Assembly (NCBI GenBank): GCA_019925105.1
Contig: JAHGAU010000022.1
Span: 62,001-126,000, forward strand
DNA length: 64,000 nucleotides
From: Niebla homalea
Lineage: Eukaryota; Ascomycota; Lecanoromycetes; Lecanorales; Ramalinaceae
Direction: 5' to 3'
Shown one piece after another: positions 35,156 through 48,800 of this stretch. The notes beneath the pieces are model-generated. The model saw nothing but the letters and a program-made list of their open reading frames with translations, was not told the origin of the DNA and did not search any database. Made by a program: the position numbers and the translations under genes. The first letter of the stretch is position 1. Each line of letters begins with the position of its first letter.

Positions 35156-36924
35156 GACGATAGATGGCGATAAATAAAGGGACCCCAGAGGTCCAAAACG
35201 ATGCGTATACGTATAGCTTTCGTAATAATAAAGGAAGTATATTAAGTACGATAAATGGAAGTAACGTAATAGTAAAGAATAAGGTAATAAACGGGTAAAT
35301 AGCCTATATTAATAGAAACGGCGATAACGCGTACGGGTAATAAAATAATAATAAATTAAATAACGCTTAAAGTAAATAAAAGAATTAAGGTTAATAAAAT
35401 ACGTATATTAAAACGCGTAAAACGCATAAGAATAATATAAAGGTAATAAATAAATAAAAGGGTAAAAAGGCCGGTATAATATTAACGGTAAAGAATATAA
35501 ATAAAAGGAAAAGGCAGGAAAACCGCGGTAAAAATATTATTAAAAATATATAAAAAGGAAATAAAGTTAATAAGGAGGATAAGACCTTAAGGGATTAAAA
35601 GTAAAAGGCAGAGATAATACGTTATCCGGTAAATAAAAGTAAAAGGACGGTAAAGAAAACGGTAAAAGCTTTAAAAAAACTCCTTATAATAAAGTAAAAG
35701 GATATTACGTTAAAGACTTAACCGATACTACGGTTTAAATTAAAAGGTATAAAGAACTTCTATATAAAGGTAAGGGTAAAACTAGGGGAAACGGAGTGGT
35801 TACCGGGCTCTTAAAGGGTAATAATAAGGGTATTAATAAAGGGTAAAGAAAACGGTTTAAAGTTAAGTATATAAAATGAAAGTATAAAAACGGCAGCTTT
35901 TTAATTAAGAAAGAATTAAACGATAAAAGTAATAAAAAGGATATTTACGGTAAAGAATAAAAGGATAATAAAGGAAAGGGCAGCCGTATTAAAGAAAATA
36001 AGAATAATAACGGTCCGCCTATTTAATAACGAGGAGAAAAACGCGGTTATAAAAGTAAACCCGTTATAGTTAATAAAAAGCCTTTTAAGGTAATAACGGA
36101 ATTATAAATAAAATAAATTATTATAATATATAAACTATAAAGTAAGAATATTTTCCTTAATATAATATCTTTAAAAGTAAAAAAAAAGCTTAAAAAGATT
36201 TAAAACTTAAATTAATAAAAAAGAATATAAATTAATTAAGGTTTTAAGGTAATCGTTTACCATTACGGTAAATAAAATATACCTATTACGTTTTATAAAA
36301 GCTAAAAAAAAAACTATATTAAAAAATATTAAAAAAAAGAATATAGTTTTTTACTTAGGGCTTAAGATCGTTACTTATAGGCTTCCGCCGGTAATAAGGA
36401 AATTTAACTCCTTAAAATACGTAAAGAAGTATTCTATTATTATATTAAGCGTAACGTTAATAAAAACATATAATAACGTCTTAAATAAAAAGATCATTAA
36501 AAAGGGATCTTTTAAGATAACTTAATTATAAAATAAGGTAATAGATAATTATTAATATTTTAAGTATTAAAGTTATAAATATAATATTATAAAATACTTT
36601 AATATTATAAAATGTACGGTTTATATTAAAAATTACGATATCTATAAATATATAAAGTTAATAATTAAAAAAATTATAAAAGATACGTTTAAATACGTTA
36701 CGTATAATAAGAAAGGATATTTAATATAAGATTCTAAATATATAATAAAAATTAAAAAGATTAAATATAAGGAAACCCGGATAACTATGAAAATCTAACG
36801 GTATAATATATATAAAATTAATTTAATAAGTTAATTAAAGGCAGCCTTAAAACGTAAGGTTAATTAATTAAATGATAAAGGATAAATAGCGGTAATAAAT
36901 AAAATAAAAAAAAGGAAGCTTTTT
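35156..36924 (+). mobile_element. LINE copy A, full-length, segment 1 (5' leader and ORF1)
   Basis: Copy A totals about 5.8 kb when the two nested elements are removed. This part holds the leader (gggaccccagaggtcc at 35174-35191) and ORF1. The region 36545-36690 reads as tandem knuckles in which residues at Cys and His spacing are mostly Tyr (for example Y-x-x-F-K-Y), as RIP predicts. It ends in aaggaagcttttt, the target of m2. Confidence 0.88.
36912..36924. repeat. Target-site duplication of m2, left copy
   Basis: aaggaagcttttt is present here and exactly at 42684-42696, bracketing the antisense LINE m2. Confidence 0.9.
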
Positions 36925-39900
36925 GATTGATTGATTGATTGATTTATACTACGGATCTAGTTAAGTTAATTCCGGCGTTCCTTAATACGCGGCCTTTTAA
37001 CCTTTTTAATAACCGCAAAAATCTGATACTTATAATATTAAAGTAAAAACCGGCGTTTATCAGGCTTTTACCCTTTATCCCTTAAAGTAAAAGATATTAA
37101 TAACCGTTTAAAGAGTAATAATTTATTCGTATATTTCCTATATTTTAACTCCCTTAAGAAAATCCATAATATTACGACCGTATCCTTATAGGGATTATCT
37201 TTAAATTCGTTATTTTTCCGTTTTTTTCTATATTTATATTGCCTTAATTTTATATAACGTTTTTAAATATTTTTATTAATATTTATATATTTAATATATA
37301 TTTTTCTTATAATATTATTGTTATTAATTCTTTTAAAGACTTTTAATAAGCGTTTATTATTATATCCTTATAATTATAAAAGATACTTTCCGGTTTATAT
37401 AATTAACGTAACTGGTTTCCGCTTCTTTTTTTTTTTCTTTAACCGGTAACGGGCCTTTTCCGTAAAATCTTTAATAACCTTATTTATCTTTATAGTAAAA
37501 TTAAACTATAATAATAATCCGGTAAATATTATAAACTTAACGGCTATTTAAATACCTTATTTTATAAATAATATTTAACGGTAATTATAAGTATTAAATT
37601 TTATAATAAGTCTTAATTTAACCTTTATAAATAAAAAATAAAAGATAAAGATATATATAACGTTTTACTTTCTTTATTTATATTTATATTCGGCGTTTAT
37701 TTAATTTCCAGTATATATAATAAATAGGAAATAAATTAAACCGTTCTTATCCGTTTAAAGTTAAATTATTAATACGTTATTTCCTTAAGGTATAAAGTCT
37801 TTATGATTCCGTTAATACTTAATTTATTTTATCGTAATTTATAAGGTAATTATTATAATTTTTACTTTTTAAATCCCCTTAATCTCGGTTTTTTTTACGT
37901 TTAATAGGAGTTTATATATATTTAAACTGGCCTCCGGGATACCGGTAAAATTAACTTCTTTTTTAATTTATTTCTACTTTATCTTAATAAAAAGAAGGAT
38001 AAATATCTTTAATTTATTCTTTTTAACTGATAGCTTATTAAGATTCTAACGGATCCACCTGTTTCCTATTATCGTAATTAAATATATATATTTCTTTAAT
38101 TTTACTTAAATAATTATTTAATTTAACGAGACTTTAATTAACGGTATAAAGATTTTAAACTTTAATACCGGGATAAGGGTTACTTTATAAGTACCGTTAA
38201 TTATTCTTAAATACCGGTTCTGGACTTTCTATAATATCTAGATAAACTCTTTCTTATATTTTAAAATACCCTTAAATATATATTAAATAATTATAATATA
38301 TATTATAATTAACTTTATTACGGCTTAATAAATAGTCCGGGCCTTTTATAACGTAACTTTTTATATCAATATAATAAAATAAGTAAAGCCTTTTTTTTTT
38401 TATAAAGTTATTTTCTTTTAAACCTTTTTATATAATCCTTTTAATTAAGTTTTTTATTTACTTAAAGGTTAAAGACTTTAATATTAATATCCGGCTTTAC
38501 CGTAATTTTACTTAAGTTTATTATAACTATTATATTATATAGTTTTGGACTTTTAATTATATAAATAAGCTTATACTTATATAATATAAATTAAGCCCCG
38601 TAAGTTCTTATTTACTGAAAACAGACTTTATAAGTTTATTTTAATTTTAAATAATTTATATATATAAAAATATTATAAATTAAAAAATAAATATTATTAA
38701 TAAAGTTTTTAATTTAAACTTTTTATTTTAATTTAATAAGCTTTTTAATTAATAAACCGTTAAAAAATAAAAATAATATAAAAGAAATAAACGATCTTTA
38801 AGGAATCCTTATTATAGCGGGCTTTATCGGACTTATTTTTTATCCTAGGTTAATTAACGTAATTCGGTTACTTAAGAAATTCTTTATTTATTTAATTAAG
38901 AAGGATAATATTTTTTTTTTTTTTTAAGTTATATAATAATTTTTAATAATTTATTTTATTAAAAATATTTATAATATTAAGAAAAAGAAGATTTATAATA
39001 TATTTTTTCCCGTAATTTTATATTATATATACGTTATTAATTAATCCTTTAAGGGCTATTTTTATTAATTAATTTTTTTATTTTTATTTATTAATCGGGG
39101 AGAAATCCGTAATTTTTTATATAATTATTAAGGATTTTTATTATTATTATTTTTAAGGCTTTCCTTAACGTATAAAGGAATATAATAAGTCTATAAGATT
39201 TTACCTTAAAGTAATCCGGCTTAATAAATTTCTTAAGGATAATTATCTTTATTTCCTTAAATTTACGTAAATAATAACCGATATTAAAATATATTTAAAA
39301 AGGTAAATAAAGATTTTCTTAAATAATAATATTATTATTAATAGGAATTTATTAAGGATTTTATTTAATCCTGGGATTTTAATTTTTTAATTTATTAATT
39401 GCTTTAATTATTATATTTTATATTACCACCTTATTTATTAATATAGGGTTAAAATATATAATATTATTAATATTATTTAAGTTAATTTTTAACGGAGGGG
39501 GGAAAAATATTCCTTTAAGGGCCTTAATTTTACCGTTAAAGATATTAATTAATATATTATCGGGTTTCTTAAAAGGTAAGAATTTAAAGATAAACTTTGG
39601 TTTCTTACTTTATTCTTTATTATACTTCGTTAACTTTTAAATATTATAAAGTAAAACTATTAAGTTATATACCGTAAATTAAAAGTATATTTACTTAATT
39701 TTTTAATAATTTCTTCTTTTTTTTTTAAACAGCTTTTAACCGGTTAAATATCTTTTAATTCTTATATTTAAAAGCCTATTTTATTAGCTTTTTCACTTTT
39801 ATAATTACGATTATATATTCTTTATTTTAATAAATTTTAACTTTTAAGAAGGCTTTATTATTAAGATTATTTTAGCGATTATTTTATTTAGTACCTTTAT

Positions 39901-42683
39901 TATTTACTTTATAAAGAGGTTAATCCGGTTTCTATTGTTTAATTAAAAGAAGTCCGTAAATTATATTACCGTTTTTTCCGCTTTTTTATAAACCTCCGTT
40001 ATTTTAACCGTTTTCTACGCTTTATTTACCGGTAATAATAGGGTCTTATTAATAGTTTAATTTAAGGTTATTTATATCGGTATATAATTTAAGTTATATT
40101 TTAAATTTTTTTATAGCCTATATATTATATTTGCGTTAATAACCTTTTCCGTATTAAAGGTTAAATTAATTATTATTTTAAACATATAACTCTTTTATAT
40201 AATAATTTTTTACAATATTAAAAATAAAAAATTAATTTAAGTAATAACTATTAATAAGTCATTTAATTTAATACAATTTATCGTATACCTTTCTTTATTT
40301 TATATATAATAATATAAATTAGAGTTTTTAAGTAATATATATTTATTTAAAGTAATTAAAATTTCTTTAAATAATAATATTATAAATAGTCTTTCCCTAT
40401 TAATTAATAACGGGTTATATACGTTATAAATATTAAAATTATCCTTTAAGTTTCCTTTCCTTATAATATAGAGTATATAAAGGTTTTTATTATAATAAAT
40501 AATATTTTAATTATTTACGTTAAGCCGTTTATTTATAAAGAAGTATATTTTAATTATTTTATCCCCCTTAAAAATTAAATAAAACCCTTTTTTTTAAGTT
40601 AATAAATAAATATATATATAGATTATACGGTAATTCCTATATTATTATAATATTAACCTTTTTAACTTCTTTAAACTTAAATATTAATATTATTACTTTA
40701 ATTTTTTTATTATAAATATTATATTATATTATTCTTAAAAGCGTTAATATATTATATATTAATTTCTATAAAGGTTTTTTTATTTATATTTATTTAAGTT
40801 ATAAATTTCTTATTAAAGTTAAGCGTTTTTTAACTTAATACCTTTTTAGTTATTATTAAAAACGTAAAACGGCCGGCCCTTAAAATTAAAATTATAAGGA
40901 GTTTCCTTTTCTTTATTTTATCCGTTACCGTTATTTATTTTTTATTATTTAATTAATTAAGCTTACGTTTTAAGATTGCTTTTAATTAACCCGTTAAATT
41001 AATTCCGTACGTATTATATCGTTAGATTTTTACGGTTATCCGGGTCTTTTTATATTTAATTTTTTTAACTTTTATTCTATATTTAAAATCTTATATTAAA
41101 TATCCTTTTTATTATATATAATATATTTAAACGCGTTTTTTATAAGTTTTTTAATTATTAATTCTATATATTTATAAATATTATAACCCTTAATATAAAC
41201 TATATATTTTATAATATTAAAATATTTTATAATAATTTATTTATAGCCTTAATATTTAAAATATTAATAAATATCCGCCGCTTTATTTTATAATTAAGTT
41301 ATCTTAAGAAATCCCCTTTTAATAATCCCTTTATTTAAGATATTAATATATATTTTTATTAATATTACGCTTAATATAATAGTAAAATATCTTTTTATAT
41401 ATTTTAAGGAATTAAATCTTTTTATTATTAAAAGAAGTTTATAGTTAATAATCTTAAGCCTTAAATAAAAAAACCGTATTTTTCTTTTTTATATTCCTTA
41501 ATATGGTTTTTTTTTCGGTTTTTATAAAACGTAATAAATATATTTTATTTATTATAACGGTAAATAATTACTTTAAAACTTTAATTAATTTATATTTTCT
41601 TTTACTAATTTAAGCTTTAAACTTTTTGAAGCTTTCTTTCGCCTTTAATAATTTTATATTAAAAGAAATATCTTTGCTTTATAATTTACGTATTATAATA
41701 ATTTATTTTATTAATAATTTTATTATTATTTTAAAAGCTTTTATTAATTATAATAGGTTTACTTTTATAATTGTGTTTTTTTCTTTATTATTAAGTAAAT
41801 AGACCGTTATTATTTTTATTTTCTTTAATATAATTATTTTCTCCTCCGTTATTTTTTTATTCTTTATTATAAATATCCTTTTTATTATCCTTATCGCCCA
41901 GCTTTTTCTTACTTAAGAAACTACCGTTTTTATACCTTTATTTCGTACCTTTAACCTTAAGCCACCGTCTTTACTTTTTATTAACGTTCTTACTTTTACC
42001 CCTTAAGAGCCCCGTAAGCGCTCCGCCTCCTTCAGCTTTATTTTTACGTTTATATAAAAATCTTTTACGCTTTTTAATTTAATTTATAATATTGGTTAAA
42101 TCTTTAATATAATATCTTTTTACTTTACCGTAAAAAGTCCTTTTAAGGCTTTTACCGTTTCTTATACCGGTTTTTCACTTTTATTTATTAGGTAATATAT
42201 TATCTCCGCTTTTTATTTTTAATCTTTTAAAGTTTTATTTTCCTTATTAACTTTATTTCTTTTTTATATATCCTTAATAATACTTTTACCGCGGTTTTCC
42301 CGCCTTTTCCCCCCGCTTATATCCTTTATTATTAGTACCGTACCGGCCTTTTTACCCCCTTATTTACTTATTACCTCCGTATTATTATTACGCGTTTTAC
42401 GTATTTTAATATACGTATTTTATTAACCTTAATTCCCTTATTTATTTTAAGTGTTATCCGGCTTATTATTATTATATTACCCGTACGTATCGTTGCCGTT
42501 TCTATTAATATAAGTTACTTACCTATTTATTACCTTATTTTTGACCTTTACGTTACTTTTATTTATCGCATTTAATATATTTCTTTTATTATTATTAAAG
42601 CTATGTATATACGTATCGTTTTGGACCTCTGGGGTCCCTTTGTTCGTCGCCATTCTCATTTCAAGTTATTATTTAATAAATTC
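36925..42683 (-). mobile_element. LINE m2, full-length, antisense inside copy A
   Basis: This 5759-base element on the minus strand has the tail (TGAT)4 at 36925, the family 3' block, an RT block F-I-N-N at 38693-38704, an endonuclease block N-L-Y-Y at about 40305-40328 and the leader at 42620-42655. Between the leader and the duplication there are about 28 extra bases not seen in m1 or m3. Bounded by a perfect 13-base duplication, it is RIPed and dead. Confidence 0.9.
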
Positions 42684-45600
42684 AAGGAAGCTTTTTATAA
42701 TCCCGATTTTAAAGGCTAGCCGTTTTACGTTTTTAATAATAACCGGGAAGGTATTAAGTTAAAAAACGTTTAACTTTAATAAAAAGTCCGGAACTTAAAT
42801 AAATATAAAAGAAAAAGCCTTTATAAAGATTAATATATAATATATTAACGTTTTTAAGAATAATATAATATAACGTTTATAATAAAAGAATTAAAGTAAT
42901 AACATTAATATTTAAGTTTAAAGAAATTAAAAACGTTAATATTATAATAATATAAAAATTACCGTATAGCCTATATATATATTTATTTATTAACCCGGGG
43001 AAAAGTTTTATTTAACCTTTAAAAGGGAATAAGATAACCAGAATATATTTCTTTATAAATAAGTAATTTAACGTAAATAACTAGGATATTACTTATTATA
43101 ATAAAAACTTTTATATATTTTATATTATAAAAAAAAGGGATTTAAAAGGCGATTTTAATATTTATAATATGTATAACCTGCCGTTAATTAATAAAGAAAA
43201 ACCTTTTATAACACCGCTATTTAATAAAATCTTAATTACCTTAAGTAAATATATATTACTTAAAAACTTTAATTTATATTATTATATATAAAATAAAAAA
43301 AAGCGTACGATAAACTATATTAAATCAGAGAACCTATTAATAATTACCGTTTAAAATAACCTTTTATTATTAATATTATAAGGGACAATTATATAAGAAA
43401 ATTTTAAATTTAAAACGATAATTAATTTAATCTTTAATACGGAAAAAATTATTAACGCAGTTATAATATATAGGTTATAAAAGGACTTAAAATATAATTC
43501 AGATTATATATTAATATAAATAATTTTAAATTAAACCGTTAATATAACCTTATTATTACCGGTAAAGAAAGCGTAAAAAACGGTTAAAGAAATAAAGGTT
43601 TATATAAAAACGGAAAAGACGGTAATATAGTTTATGGACCTCCCTTAATTAAATAATAAAAACCGGATCGACGTTTTTATAAAATAAATAATAAAGGTAT
43701 TAAATAAGATAATTAATAAGATAATTTTAATAATGAAATTTTTTTAAAAAGTTAAAATTTATTAAAATAAAGGATATATAACCGTAATCGTAAAGGCGAA
43801 AAGGTTAATTAAGTAAACTTTTAAATATAAGAATTAAAATATATTTAATTAATTAAAAGTTACTTAAAAAGAAAAGGAAAAAACTATTAAGAAATTTAAG
43901 TAAATATACTTTTAATTTATAATATATAACTTAATAGTTTTACCTTATAATATTTAAAAGTTAACGAAATATAATAAAGAATAAAGTAAGAAATTAAAGT
44001 TTATCCTTAAATTCTTATTTTTTAAGAGATTTAATAATATATTAATTAATACCTTTAATAATAAAATTAAAACTTTTAAAAAAGTATTTTTCCCCTTTCC
44101 GTTAAAAATTAATTTAAATAATATCGACGGCGTTATATACTTTAACCTTATATTAATAAATAAGGTAATAATATAAGATATAATAATTAAAGTAATTAAT
44201 AAATTAAAGAAGGATAAAGCCCCGGGGTTAAATAAGATTCTTAATAAATTCTTATTAATAATAATTTTATTATTTAAGAAGGTTTTTATTTACTTTTTTT
44301 TTAATATACTTTAACGTTAATTATTATTTATATAAGTTTAAAAAAATAAAGATAATTATTTTTAAGAAGCTTATTAAGCCGGATTACTTTAAAATAAAGT
44401 CTTATAAATTTATTATTTTCCTTTATATATTAAGGAAAGTTTTAAAAACTATAATAATAAAGATCCTTAATAATTATATAAAGAACTACGGACTTTTCCT
44501 TAATTAATAAATAAAAATAAAAAGAAATTAATTAATATAAATAGCCCTTAAAGGATTAATTAACGATATATATATAATATAAAATTATAGGAAAAAGTAT
44601 ATTATAAGTCTTTTTTCCCTTAATATTATAAATATTTTTAATAAAGTAAATTATTAAAAACTATTATATAACTTAAAAAAGAAAAAAATATTACCTTTCT
44701 TAATTAAATAAATAAAAAATTTCTTAAACGACCTAACTACGTTAATTAACTTAAGATAAAAAATAAACTTAATAAAGCCCGTTATAACGGGGATTCCTTA
44801 AGGATTACTTATTTCTTTTATATTATTTTTATTCTTTAATAATTTATTAATTAAGGAGTTTATAAAATTAAAATAAAAGGTTTAAGTTAAAAACTTTATT
44901 AATAACGTTTATTTTTTAACCTATAATACCTTTATATATATAAATTATTTAAAAATAAAATAAACTTATAAAGTTTATTTTTAATAAATAAAAACTTATA
45001 AAACTTAATTTACATTATATAAATATAAATTTATTTATATAATTAAAAGCTTAAAATTATATAATATAATAACTATAGTGGATTTAAATAAAATTACGGT
45101 AAAGCCGGATATTAATATTAGAATCCTTAGTTTCTAAGTAAATAAGAAATTTAATTAAAAGGATTATATAAAAAAGGTTTAAAAGAAAATAACTTTATAA
45201 GAAAAGGGTTTTATTTATCTTTTTATATTAATATAAAAAGTTACGTTATAAAAAACCCGGATTATTCATTAAGTTATAATAAATTTAATTATAATATACG
45301 TTATAGTTATCTAATATATACTTAAAGGTACTTTAGGATATAAGAAAAAGCTTATTTAAATATTATAAAAAGTCTAAAATTAATATTTAAAAATAATTAA
45401 CGATACTTATAAAGTAATCTTTATCCCGGTATTAAAATTTAAGGTTTTTATACTATTAATTAAAAATTTATTAAATTGAATAATCGCTTAAATAAAGTTA
45501 AAAAAATATATATATTTAATTACGATAATAAAGAACGGGTAGATCCGTTAAAATCTTAATAAACTTTAAGTTAAAAAAATAAATTAAAAATATTTATTCT

Positions 45601-45898
45601 TTTTTTTTATTAAAATAAAATAAGAATAAATTAAAAAGGAAGTTAATTTTACCGGTATCCTAGAAGTTAATTTAAGTATATATAAACTCCCGTTAAACGT
45701 AAAAAAAACCGAGATTAAAAGGATTTAAAAAGTAAAAATTATAATAATTATTTTATAAATTATAATAAAATAAATTAATTATTAACGGAAATATAAGGAC
45801 TTTATACTTTAAAGTTATTATTATTTAACTTTTAATAATAAAAAGATTATTAATAAATATCTCCGTTATTATAATATTATAAGGAAAAGTAAAAATAT
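42684..45898 (+). mobile_element. LINE copy A, segment 2 (APE and RT)
   Basis: Copy A resumes with the second aaggaagcttttt. The endonuclease block K-N-F-N-L-Y-Y-Y lies at 43262-43285. The RT block F-I-N-N-V-Y-F-L-T-Y starts at 44895. The segment ends at 45898, where m3 inserted near the 3' end. Confidence 0.88.
45887..45898. repeat. Target-site duplication of m3, left copy
   Basis: aagtaaaaatat here corresponds to aagtaataatat at 51673-51684, with one mismatch. Copy B has gggtaataatat at the same place in the LINE, so the right copy keeps the family sequence. Confidence 0.8.
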
Positions 45899-48800
45899 TG
45901 ATTGATTGATTGATTTATACTACGGATTTAGCTAAGCTAATTCCGGCGTTCCTTAATACTCGGCCATTTAGCCTTACTAATAACCGTAAAAAACCCGATA
46001 TTTATAACGTTAAGAATAAAAACCGGTATCCACCCAGCCTCCACTTATGTCTTAAGGGTTAAGAATATTTATGGCCGTTTAAAGAATAAGAATTTATTTA
46101 TATACCTTTTTTAAGAAAACTTATAATATTATGATTAAATCTATTTAAAGGTTACCTTTAAACTTATTGTTCTTCCGTTACTTTACGGGTTTATTTAATA
46201 TTAAAATTTCAGAATTCTAATTATATTATTAAATATCTTTATTAATATATATATTATTATTATCTTATTTATATAACTTTACCGACCAATATAATATCGT
46301 TTCTTATACCGCCCCGGTATTTATAGCCCTTTTAGCCCTTTATTAAATATAGTTTTCCCGCCGCTATTTTTTACCCCGGGTTAATGGCGAGGTTTCTTAA
46401 TTAAATCCTTAATTATTTTTTTTTTATTTCTTTAATTAAGTTAAACTATAATAATAAGCCCGTAATTATTATAAATTTAATAGCCGCTTTAATACTTTTT
46501 TTATTAATAAGTATTTAACGATAATTATTAATCTTTACCTTTTTAATTAGTCCCGGTTTAAGCTCCTTAAATAATAAATAAAAGATTAATATATATATAG
46601 CGTTTTACTTTTATTACTTATACTTATAATTAACGTTAATCCGGTTACCGGCGTATATAATAAAGAGGAAATAGGTTAAGCCGTTTTTATTTATCCGGAA
46701 TTAAATTATTAATATATTATTATTTTTCCTTATAATCCCGTAACGCCAGAAATACTTATTAATAATTTTATCGTTATTTAACGTTAGGTATTATTACCCT
46801 TAAGGGATTAATTCTTTATATCTATATTAACGTTTTATTTATTTCTTTATAATTTATAGGGTAATCGTTATTAATTTCGTCCTTATAATTTTTTTTTTTT
46901 TTTTTACCGTTTTTACTTTAAATAAAAGTTTATATATTCTTACGTTAACTTCTTAAACGTAAGTTAAATTAACCTTTTTTTTAATTTATTTTAATTTAAT
47001 TTCCGTGGGGAAGTAAATACCGTTTCTTTACGTTTTTTTATTTAAGGTTTTTTATAATTTTAGTAAATACGTTCGTTTCCTATTAATGTAATTAAGTTCA
47101 TATTTTTTTTTAAGCCTTATTTAAGCGATTATTTAATTTAGGGCCAGCTTTATTAATAGTATAAAAACCTTGGATTCCAATACCGGGATGGAAGTCATTT
47201 TATATACTTTATTTATTATTTTTAAATATCGGTTTTAGACTTTTTATAATTACCGGACGGGCTTTTTCTTATATTTAAGTATATTTTCGGGTATGTATTA
47301 AATAGCTACTATATATATTATTATAGGCTTTATAACCGCTTAATAAACGGTTCTAACCTTTTATAAAATAGCTTTTTACGTCGACGTTATAAAGTAAATA
47401 AGGCCCTTCTCCTATGAAATTATCTTTTTCTGGACCTTTTTTATGTAATCCTTTTAATCTAGTTTCTTATCGATTTATAGGTTAAGTATCCTAATATTAA
47501 CTTCCGGTTTTACCGTTATATTACTTAAATCCACTATAACTATTATATTATATAGCTTTAGGCTTTTTATTATATAGATAAGTTTATATTTATACGGGGT
47601 GAATTAGGCCTTATATATCTTTATTTATTATAAGTAGACTTTATAGGCTTATTTTAGTTCTAAATAGTTTATATAAATAGACGTATTATAAACTAAAAGG
47701 TAAATATCGTTAATAAAGCCCCTTACTTAAACCTTCTATTTTAACTTTATTAAGTTTTTAATAAATAAGTTATTAAAGAATAAAAATAAGATTAAGGAGA
47801 TAAATAACCTTTAAAGAATCCTTATTATCGTAAGCTCTATTATATTTATTTTTTGTCCCAGGCTAATTAACGTTACTTAATTACTTAAGAAATTTTCTAT
47901 CCAATTTATAAGGAAAGGTAAAACCCCCTTTTTCCGTAAATTATATAGTAATTTTTAGTAATTTATTTTATTAAATGCCCTTATAATATTTAAGGAAAAA
48001 AGACTTATAACGTACTTTTTCCTATAACCTTATACCGTATATACGTTATTGATTAAGCCTTTAAGAACCGTTTCCGTCAACCATCCTTTTTTTTATTTTT
48101 ATTTATTAATTAAAGAGCAGCTTATACTTTTCTATATAGTTATTTAAGATCTTTATGATTACCGTCTTTAAAGCTTTCTTTAATATATAAAGGAGTATTA
48201 TAGGTCTATATAATTTTACCTTTAAGTAATTTAACTTAATTAACTTCTTAAGGATAATCGTTTTAACCTTTTTAAATTTATAAAGGTAATATCTTATATC
48301 GAAATAAGCTTAAAATAAGTAAATAAAGACCTCTTTAAATAATAACGTTATTATAAATAAGAATTTATTTAATATACCATTAAATCCGGGGCCTTATCCT
48401 TCTTTAATTTATTAATCGTTTTAATTATTATCTTTTAGATTATTATTTTACTTATTATTATTAATTTAAAATATATTATACCGTTAATATCTATTAAATT
48501 AATTTCCGGTAACAAAGGAAAGAACGCTTTTTTAAGAGCCTTAATTTTATTATTAAAGGTATTTATTACCGTACCGTTTAGTCTTTTTAAGGGTAAAAAC
48601 TTAGGGATAAGTTTAAGTTTTTTACTCCGTTCCTTATTATATTTTATTAACTTTTAAATATTATAAAGGAAACCGTTAAATTATATATTATAGCCCGGAA
48701 ATATATTTATTTAACCTTCTGGATAATTTTTTCCTTTTCCTCTTAAGCTTCCTTTAGCCGCCAAAGCGTTTCCTGGTTTTTATACTTGGTAATTTATTTT

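Noticed and set aside
42541..42762. Plus-strand 73-codon hydrophobic frame
   Set aside because: It crosses the junction between LINE m2 and LINE A, so it cannot be an evolved gene.
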